NCBI GenBank assembly: GCA_051878935.1 | Contig: JBJELB010000071.1 | Coordinates: forward strand, 1-8,917 | From: CANQDT01 sp051878935 | Lineage (GTDB): Bacteria > Bacillota > Clostridia > Lachnospirales > Lachnospiraceae | Direction of reading: 5' to 3' | DNA length: 8,917 nucleotides | Shown: positions 1 to 6,400 of the stretch, piece by piece | How the letters are laid out: every line of letters starts with the position of its first letter | Position numbering within the stretch: the first letter of the stretch is position 1 | Made by a program: the position numbers and the translations under genes | The notes under the pieces: generated by a model | The model's database searches: none | Told to the model about the DNA's origin: nothing | The model's input: only the letters and a program-made list of their open reading frames with translations

Positions 1-2456
1 AAGATCAGACAATGACTGCTTCTGAGTTTGAAGGATTGTCATTAGTTGGCAAACAGCTCAAGGCAGCAAAGATTTCCGGTTTTGAAGTAACATTAGAAGA
101 TGGCGTAGATTCTGCAACGATCACATTATCTCAGAACCAGAAGCCTGGATTTACGGCAGAAAAGGCAGCCGCTATCAGAGATGTACGTACCAACGAGGAT
201 GCAGACGATCCGGTTTATGGAAAGTATGACCCGACATATAATGCAAACAATACCAATACAACCTATAAAGAATCTGTAACCAAAGCGGTTGCTTATGCCG
301 AGGGTTATAATCCAACGGATTACTGGTTGAATTATCATAATTCCTGGACAGTAACAGTGACAGAAAATGGATTTGTCCCATTGACCGCTTTTGAGCGTCC
401 GGAAGGTATCGGATCCAATATTGATTTAACTTACTTAAATCAGGCAGAACTGGCAGGAATTGCAAGCATCAAACCGGTTACGACAGTAACGGATGTAAAA
501 GCAGTCAGTACAACTGCCTGGGGAGATGCAGGTACGGTTGTGAAATGGCAGGCACCGGTAGGAAAAGGATATGATTCTTTTGAGATTACTTATACAGATG
601 CAGATGGTGCAGCACAGACGATTACGACAGATGCTTCTAAGACCAATCAGTATCTTGCAAATATTGCAAACGATGCGGATGTGACTGTTAAAGTTATTTC
701 CGGAGATACAAAATCAGCGGGTGTTACAACAAAAGCGGTGGTTGATAAGCAGTCCTTCCTGATCGATGATTTTGAATTAGGAGAATTAAATAATGGTCTG
801 AACTGGATAGAGGGCCAGGACGTAGAGAGTGCAACGAACTTTAACTTTGCTGAGAATCGTACAGCATCCATCGGAACTCTTTATGAAGATGAAGATAATA
901 AGTATATGGGTGTGGAAGTCCAAGCGGTAGAGGGCAACCATGTCAAAGGTGTGATTGCCAATCTTCCGGAAGGCGCAAGCCTGGCAGAGGACACTTCCAA
1001 ATTCCAGTTCAAGGTAAAAATGGTGGACAGCCAGCATTACACACCACTTCCTACCAATGACACAGATAAAGAAAACGCATTTGCGGTTGCTTTATTATAC
1101 AAGGATGCGAATGGTAAAGTTACAAAGTCGAATGTTGTCAAGCTTGGCCTGGATCTGGAAGCAGAATACAACTGGGAAGATATTTCGATTCCGATGTCCT
1201 CCTTCCCAAGTGTGAAGGCGGAACAGGTTGTAGGAATTCAGATAGGTTCCTGCTTAGGCAGACGTAATTCTGCATTCTTATTGGATGATATCAACTTTAC
1301 ATCCGAACCGGATTATACCGTTTATTCCTATGAGGCAACGAAAAATGACAGTGATGAGCTCGTTGTTACATGGACGGCTCCGTCAGCCGAATTCGATTCC
1401 TATCGTTTATCGGTACGCAAGGAAGGTAGTGACGACTACAATTATGTGAATCCGGTAACATTGGAGAATACCGCTACAACCTATAACTTTGGTAAGCTCC
1501 GTAAAGGCAGCACCTATGAGGTGAAGCTGGAAGTTGTGAAGGCTGGAGAAACCAAATTTACAAAGAGTGTATTCCTGGGATTCTTTGATGCCGGTGAAGA
1601 GAAAACTTACGAGATTACAAAAGATACCTCCTATAGCAATGCTACGACCATCCAGAATAGCCAGTTAATTATGCTAGGACGTGGGCGTGTTGCTATGCTT
1701 CAGTTCGACATGGAAGAACTGGGTAATATCGCAGAGGCAAAACTTCAGTTGTCGGCATGGCGTGGTGCTTCTACCGGCTTCTCCGTATTCCTGATGCCAA
1801 ACAATGAATGGACACCGGACAGTTCCGACTTTGTTCCATCCAAGTATAAACCGGTAGCGGATGCAGACCAGACATTGTCATCATACAATCTGTTTGATTC
1901 GACGATGTTACCGGTATTCCCGGACAGAGGAGAAAAACCAAGTGGAAACGATACTACACCTTCTGCAGCTGATGAAGAGAAAGCGTTAAAGAGTGCCGGA
2001 AAAGGAACACTGAAGGATTTCTTCTATGGTGATTATTGTACTGGTGGTAATTATCAAGGTGTTGATGTTACCAATACACTTGCAGCAGCAAAACGTATGG
2101 GTAATACAACAGTAACCTTATTACTCGTAACACCGTATACGTTCGCATCAACTTTAGATTTGTATGCAGCCGATTCAGCAGATATTTCCGGATATACAGT
2201 AGAGAAGAATCCGAAGGTTAGTATCAGCTATGCAAAAGAATATACACTTCTCTTAGGAGATGTGAATGAAGATGGTTTTGTTACAGCTGTGGATGCCTTG
2301 CTGGCATTGAATTATTCAACAGTAGCCGGTCATACCGGACAGGAGCTTGAAATTGCTGATGTCAATGGTGATGGAGATATTACTGCTGATGATGTTCAGA
2401 ATATTTTACAATTTGCAACAGGAGAGATTGCAGAATTTCCTTCTGTAACAGCATAA
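1..2456 (+). CDS. Dockerin-containing modular extracellular protein, C-terminal part (5' end outside window)
   Basis: The reading frame is open to the left edge, and the first ATG (position 12) has no ribosome binding site, so this is the 3' part of a longer gene. Counting residues from that ATG: about 1-150 is not recognised; about 154-245 is FN3-like; about 249-431 is a carbohydrate-binding jelly roll, starting FLIDDFE and ending AFLLDDINF; about 435-524 is a second FN3-like domain; about 529-741 resembles DNRLRE/CBM96-like modules, with RVAMLQFDMEEL, then GVDVTNTLAAAKR, then a closing PKVSISY strand. Residues 748-806 are a type I dockerin with two calcium loops, D750-N752-D754-D761 and D783-N785-D787-D789-D794. 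Type I dockerins bind cohesins on scaffoldins, so this is probably a subunit of a cellulosome-like complex or is docked at the cell surface. No catalytic domain is visible in the part present; it may lie upstream. The dockerin is near certain; the other domain names rest on pattern memory. Confidence 0.9.
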   Translation, partial: DQTMTASEFEGLSLVGKQLKAAKISGFEVTLEDGVDSATITLSQNQKPGFTAEKAAAIRDVRTNEDADDPVYGKYDPTYNANNTNTTYKESVTKAVAYAEGYNPTDYWLNYHNSWTVTVTENGFVPLTAFERPEGIGSNIDLTYLNQAELAGIASIKPVTTVTDVKAVSTTAWGDAGTVVKWQAPVGKGYDSFEITYTDADGAAQTITTDASKTNQYLANIANDADVTVKVISGDTKSAGVTTKAVVDKQSFLIDDFELGELNNGLNWIEGQDVESATNFNFAENRTASIGTLYEDEDNKYMGVEVQAVEGNHVKGVIANLPEGASLAEDTSKFQFKVKMVDSQHYTPLPTNDTDKENAFAVALLYKDANGKVTKSNVVKLGLDLEAEYNWEDISIPMSSFPSVKAEQVVGIQIGSCLGRRNSAFLLDDINFTSEPDYTVYSYEATKNDSDELVVTWTAPSAEFDSYRLSVRKEGSDDYNYVNPVTLENTATTYNFGKLRKGSTYEVKLEVVKAGETKFTKSVFLGFFDAGEEKTYEITKDTSYSNATTIQNSQLIMLGRGRVAMLQFDMEELGNIAEAKLQLSAWRGASTGFSVFLMPNNEWTPDSSDFVPSKYKPVADADQTLSSYNLFDSTMLPVFPDRGEKPSGNDTTPSAADEEKALKSAGKGTLKDFFYGDYCTGGNYQGVDVTNTLAAAKRMGNTTVTLLLVTPYTFASTLDLYAADSADISGYTVEKNPKVSISYAKEYTLLLGDVNEDGFVTAVDALLALNYSTVAGHTGQELEIADVNGDGDITADDVQNILQFATGEIAEFPSVTA

Positions 2457-2460
2457 ATAA

Positions 2461-2498
2461 AAAGATGGCGGGAATGATTCCTGCCATCTTTTATTTTA
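2461..2498. terminator. Bidirectional rho-independent terminator between convergent genes
   Basis: A 14-bp stem (2461-2474 with 2478-2491, one G-T wobble) closes a 3-base loop. On the + strand it is followed by a T-rich run (TTTATTTT). On the - strand the bases after the stem also read T-rich, because + positions 2455-2463 are A-rich. It begins 4 bases after the stop of the dockerin gene. On the other side it lies immediately after the stop of the regulator (TAA at 2498-2496), so it can end both transcripts. Confidence 0.88.
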
Positions 2499-3317
2499 TA
2501 AGTGCATATTGTCATTGTCGTAACCCTGAAATTTTTTATCCGGATTCTGCTTGCGGTATTCGGATGCCGAGATACCTCCCGACCGTTTCCGAAAAAAATC
2601 GGAAAAATAATGGAGGTTTTCAAATCCCAGCATGTTGCTGCATTCCGATAAAGAGAAACGACCATCGGTAATCAGAGTTTTTGCACTCTCAAACCGGAAT
2701 TGCAGCAGGTCTTCTTTCGGCGTCACATGAAAGTATTGCTTATATTTTTTATAAAACTGGGTTGTGCTCAAATTGGAAAGCTTTGCCATAGACGCAGAAG
2801 TCCATTTCTGGGCTACATTGGAGAATATGGTAAGGCGGATACGGGAAAATAAGATCTCCTCATTATCCTGAACCGGATCCCGGTTTTTTTTCTGTTGTAA
2901 TTGCTTGGATATCTGAATAAACAATAGATTCAGATAAGCCTCGAGTTCTTTTTCTTTATATGGAGATTCCAATAAGGCACAATAGCAGATTTTTTTCAGC
3001 ATGGTATCCAGTTCTTCGATGCATGGCAGATATAAGATTTCGTTCATTGGAATATCGAAATCAGCAAAGAAGCCTCTGGGAGGGGTCATATGTAAAAATG
3101 TATTATAGATGATCTGATTAACTGCCTCATAGTAATGGGCATGCTTGGCTTCTATGAGGATGACTGCATTTGGCTCTGTAATCGTGGTTTTTCCATTAAT
3201 CACGATTTTGACAGGTTCCAGGAAATGTACCAAAGTATATTCCGGTCGGCCATTCGGTAAATCAACAGCAAAGTATTCTAATTCATGTTTATGGTATGCA
3301 GAATATGGAAGTATCAT
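2496..3317 (-). CDS. AraC-family transcriptional regulator
   Basis: A 273-residue cytoplasmic DNA-binding regulator of normal AraC-family length. Residues 1 to about 110 look like the cupin-type sensor domain, rich in beta strands, with a histidine-containing stretch EAKHAHYYE. A mostly helical linker follows at about 110-165. The C-terminal pair of helix-turn-helix motifs covers about 165-258: WTSASMAKLSNLSTTQFYKK is the first, and FSLSECSNMLGFENLHYFSD then FFRKRSG and ISASEYRKQ form the second, close to the family signature (GF.n..YFs..Fkk..G..s.eyR). The start chosen is the ATG at 3317, preceded by AAGGAG about 7 bases upstream. An in-frame ATG at 3356 falls inside the promoter spacer, so it cannot be transcribed from that promoter. 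The gene is divergent from the giant hydrolase gene. AraC proteins in such positions often activate the neighbouring glycan-use gene; the target and the ligand are inferred, not shown. Confidence 0.92.
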   Translation of the reverse strand: MILPYSAYHKHELEYFAVDLPNGRPEYTLVHFLEPVKIVINGKTTITEPNAVILIEAKHAHYYEAVNQIIYNTFLHMTPPRGFFADFDIPMNEILYLPCIEELDTMLKKICYCALLESPYKEKELEAYLNLLFIQISKQLQQKKNRDPVQDNEEILFSRIRLTIFSNVAQKWTSASMAKLSNLSTTQFYKKYKQYFHVTPKEDLLQFRFESAKTLITDGRFSLSECSNMLGFENLHYFSDFFRKRSGGISASEYRKQNPDKKFQGYDNDNMHL

Positions 3318-3344
3318 AGGTAGCTCCTTTCGTTTGACAGCATC

Positions 3345-3373
3345 ATTGTACCCCATTTTCTTTTAAATGTAAA
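3345..3373 (-). promoter_or_regulatory. Sigma-A promoter of the AraC-family gene
   Basis: On the - strand, TTTACA (3373-3368), a 17-base spacer and TACAAT (3350-3345) match the consensus at 5 of 6 positions in each box with ideal spacing. Transcription would begin near 3338, leaving a leader of about 20 bases that carries the ribosome binding site. This fixes the start codon at 3317. Confidence 0.8.
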
Positions 3374-3415
3374 ATAAAAGGAATAAAACGTAAAAAATCT
3401 GTTTTAATAAAGAAG

Positions 3416-3443
3416 TGGCTGTGATAAGATATGATTATATTAT
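3416..3443 (+). promoter_or_regulatory. Possible promoter of the giant secreted hydrolase gene, weak -35
   Basis: TATTAT (3438-3443) is a 5-of-6 match to a -10 box. The bases 16 upstream of it (TGGCTG, 3416-3421) match the -35 consensus poorly. An alternative is TGATAAGAT (3422-3430), which looks like an extended -10. A poor -35 would fit a promoter that depends on an activator such as the divergent AraC protein, but this is inference. The region is AT-rich, so chance matches are likely. Confidence 0.35.
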
Positions 3444-3445
3444 GA

Positions 3446-3478
3446 TGCAATATTTGTATGGTTTTATGAAATATTGCA
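3446..3478. repeat. Perfect 10-bp inverted repeat in the leader of the giant gene
   Basis: TGCAATATTT (3446-3455) is repeated exactly in inverted form as AAATATTGCA (3469-3478), separated by 13 bases. The centres of the half-sites are 23 bp apart, roughly two helical turns. The right arm ends 3 bases before the AGAAGGAGGG ribosome binding site region. It could be a protein operator or an RNA hairpin that affects translation initiation; the sequence does not decide between them. Confidence 0.7.
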
Positions 3479-3497
3479 AAAGAAGGAGGGTAATAAC

Positions 3498-6400
3498 ATG
3501 ATAAAGAAAGCATTGGCTTTTCTATTATCGGCTGTTCTGTCAGTGCAAATGGCTGCACCGGGATTTGTTCAGGCAGAAATAGTGAATGATATTGGAAAAG
3601 TAACAACGGCAAGTGTCGTTTCCGGTATGGATATGGGCACAAGTGAACTTGTACATTATGATGACGTATTTCAATATCACTATGCCGGTGGAACAGATGA
3701 ATTTAATGCAGGTATTAGCACAACCGGAAAGGCATATGATACGTATTTATGGGTACCATCGAATGTCTCACCGGGTAAACTCAAAGGATTAGTTGCTGTC
3801 AAACTGAATCTGATTGAGGTACCGTTCGTATACTCCGCCAAGCTAAAGGAAGCATTAACAGAAAAGGGATTTGGTATTCTGTTTATTGTATTTCACGGGG
3901 ATGATATGCGTTATAACACCACCTTTCAAAATTTCAATACGAGATTGGATTATAAAGGTGAGACATTATATCAGGAAACAGATACTATTAACAATAATCC
4001 GGTATTTACAACGGATGGAAAGGATGCGGCAGATATTTTTGATGAGATGCTTTCAGGAATTGCAAATGCATCCGGTTACAAGGAAATTGCGGATTCAACA
4101 CCATTGATTACCATTGGACATTCTGCAGCATCTCCATTTGGATATCGCAGCGGTAACTGGAATCCTGACCGTATTATCGCTCAGGTGCAGATGAAGAACG
4201 GTATGGGGGCACCAATATATGTTAGTAACAAAGGTATGGTTCCGGGAATCCCATCCTTACAATATGCAGCTCAATATACGGAGCATGCCTTAAATACGGA
4301 TCGTGATCGTTCGGTGCGCGATGCCAGATGGCATATTTCCAATCAACGCTCAGTGAATACGAATATGTTGGTTTCCCATGTCATCGAATGGGGCAGTGGA
4401 CATTATGACTGGTCGGATAATGCAACGGATATGATGATTTCTTATATCAGGAAGGCCATTGAATATCGGTTGCCAGAGAATTATGCAGAAACCGGAAAAT
4501 TAAATGATCTAACCGGTACAGGATATTTGGCGAAACCGTTTGAAAAAGATAAGGATGGTAATGAGCAGATAGCTGGTTATTATCGTGATACATTAAAAGG
4601 ATGGCTAACGTCCGGACAGGAAGAGGAAACAGCTTCTACTACGGATAAAAAAGCTTCTTTCTGGTATTTTGATCAGGAGATAGAAGAGAAGATGAATACG
4701 TTTACCAATTATGCCATTCCGGAATCTCCGGACTCGAAAGGAACGGGCGTAAGTGGCAAGACTTATTCAGAGAAAGAACCTTATATGTTGATGAAGGATC
4801 CATCAAAATCAACATATGCGGATACACCGTATACAGCCAATTCCTTGATTGCCCCGTATGTTTCCTTTAATGGCGGCATGTCCCGTTATGGCAGCAACCG
4901 TTTTGTAAATTATTTAAAGATGAAAGCACCTGATGGAGATGCCTCTAATTCAGCTAATCTTCAGGGATATGGAGAAGTAACGGTTGACACTTATTATATG
5001 AATAAAGTACCTGCAGTTTCTACAGAGGCCTATGAAAATGTTGGGGAATCGGTAGCTTATCCAGAAGGAATCCAAGCACCGTTTGTTCCATTGATTTCTC
5101 CATACGAATATGTATCTTCTGAATTGCTTGATATGTCTGAAATGACCAAAGATGATAGTAATTCGGAGGCTGCCAATGTAGCTTCGGTTACCCGTACCAC
5201 ATTGCGTTTCCATAACAATCGTGTGTATTATGCATCTGGTCAGGAATCCTTTGGCTTCATTTATGCACCTGAGGTGTCAGATGATAACGGAGAGGTAGTA
5301 TCAACCTTTAAGGCGACTGGTGTGGGTATGAAGGTTCCATATGTAACAGGCCGTACTGCGCAAACATTGACGTTAAATAATATTGAGAATGTCAATATAT
5401 CCGAAGCGACAGAAAATCCGAAGTTTGGTGTAACCTATACATCCAGTGATGCTGTGTTGCAGGATTATACAGATGTCTTTGTAGAATATGGTCCTGCGAA
5501 AGCCATTCGCACCGTTGATGAAGATACAGGAGCATACTCATGGCAGATTGAAGTATTGTTGGATGAAATCCCGGAGAATGCTTCTTATCCAATTGAGGTC
5601 AATGTAGTTGCCTCGAATCTTGGTGCCTGGGAAAAAGTGAATGGTGCAACAATATCTCAGACTTTCTTAATATCTGAAGAGGATATTAAGAGTGGTGTAT
5701 ATCTGGACGGTACGCAACAAGTTGACTATGATACTGCTTTTACAAATGCAACGAGTGATGTCGAAAAGGAACATGTGATTACAGTTTATTCGGATCAGAC
5801 AACAAGTGTTTGTAGTAATATGAGTTCTTCAGAAATTATTCGCTTTACGAATGATACAAGAAAAGCTACGGTTACGCAGACAAGCAGCAATATGATGTTT
5901 TTAAATACATCGGGTGCCACTAACCCACAGTTATCATTTGGTAATCCGGATGCAACAATGACAGACGGTAAGACGGCACTGTGGTTTGATGCTAATGGCA
6001 AACAGAGATTTGTAGAGGCAAATAAAGGTTCTGTAAATCTGTATCATGGAGTTGTTATTACGAGCGGAAGTGCAGCCAGAGGTGGCGCGATTGATTGTAA
6101 AACCGGAAGTACAGTAAATCTCTATGGGGGCATTATTAAAGGAAATACCGCAACGAATTCCGATAGTACCAATTTAGGAGGAGGTGCGATATCGGCAGTT
6201 GGTAGCGGCAAGTTAAATATGTATGATGGATTGATTACCGGTAATACGTCAACCGGTTCTTACGGTGGTGGAGTATCCGTTATGGAAAACTCAACATTCC
6301 ATATGTCTGGTGGTAAGATCATAAACAATGAGGGTTATGATGTTTATGTCGGTAGTTCAACATCAAACTTCTACATGTCTGGAACTGCGGAAGTTGGAGA

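Noticed and set aside
12..14. ATG at 12 as the true start of the dockerin gene
   Set aside because: There is no ribosome binding site, the frame stays open to the left edge, and no signal peptide follows although the protein is clearly extracellular.
3334..3339. TTGACA on the + strand as a -35 box for the giant gene
   Set aside because: There is no -10 box at acceptable spacing (the nearest candidate is 23 bases away) and the site lies in the leader of the opposite gene.
3145..3366. 73-codon + strand frame antisense to the regulator
   Set aside because: It is a shadow of a well-supported AraC gene with no ribosome binding site.
3474..3497. TTG start that would add 8 residues to the giant protein
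   Set aside because: It lies inside the inverted repeat with no Shine-Dalgarno of its own; the ATG at 3498 has an excellent one and gives a proper signal peptide.
3343..3642. 99-codon - strand frame across the divergent intergenic region
   Set aside because: It crosses the start of the giant gene and the regulator's promoter, and its translation is low-complexity with no recognisable domain.
6040..6380. Glycine-rich periodic stretch considered as a DNA-level tandem repeat
   Set aside because: The periodicity is in the protein (beta-helix turns) and the nucleotides are too diverged for a DNA repeat array.
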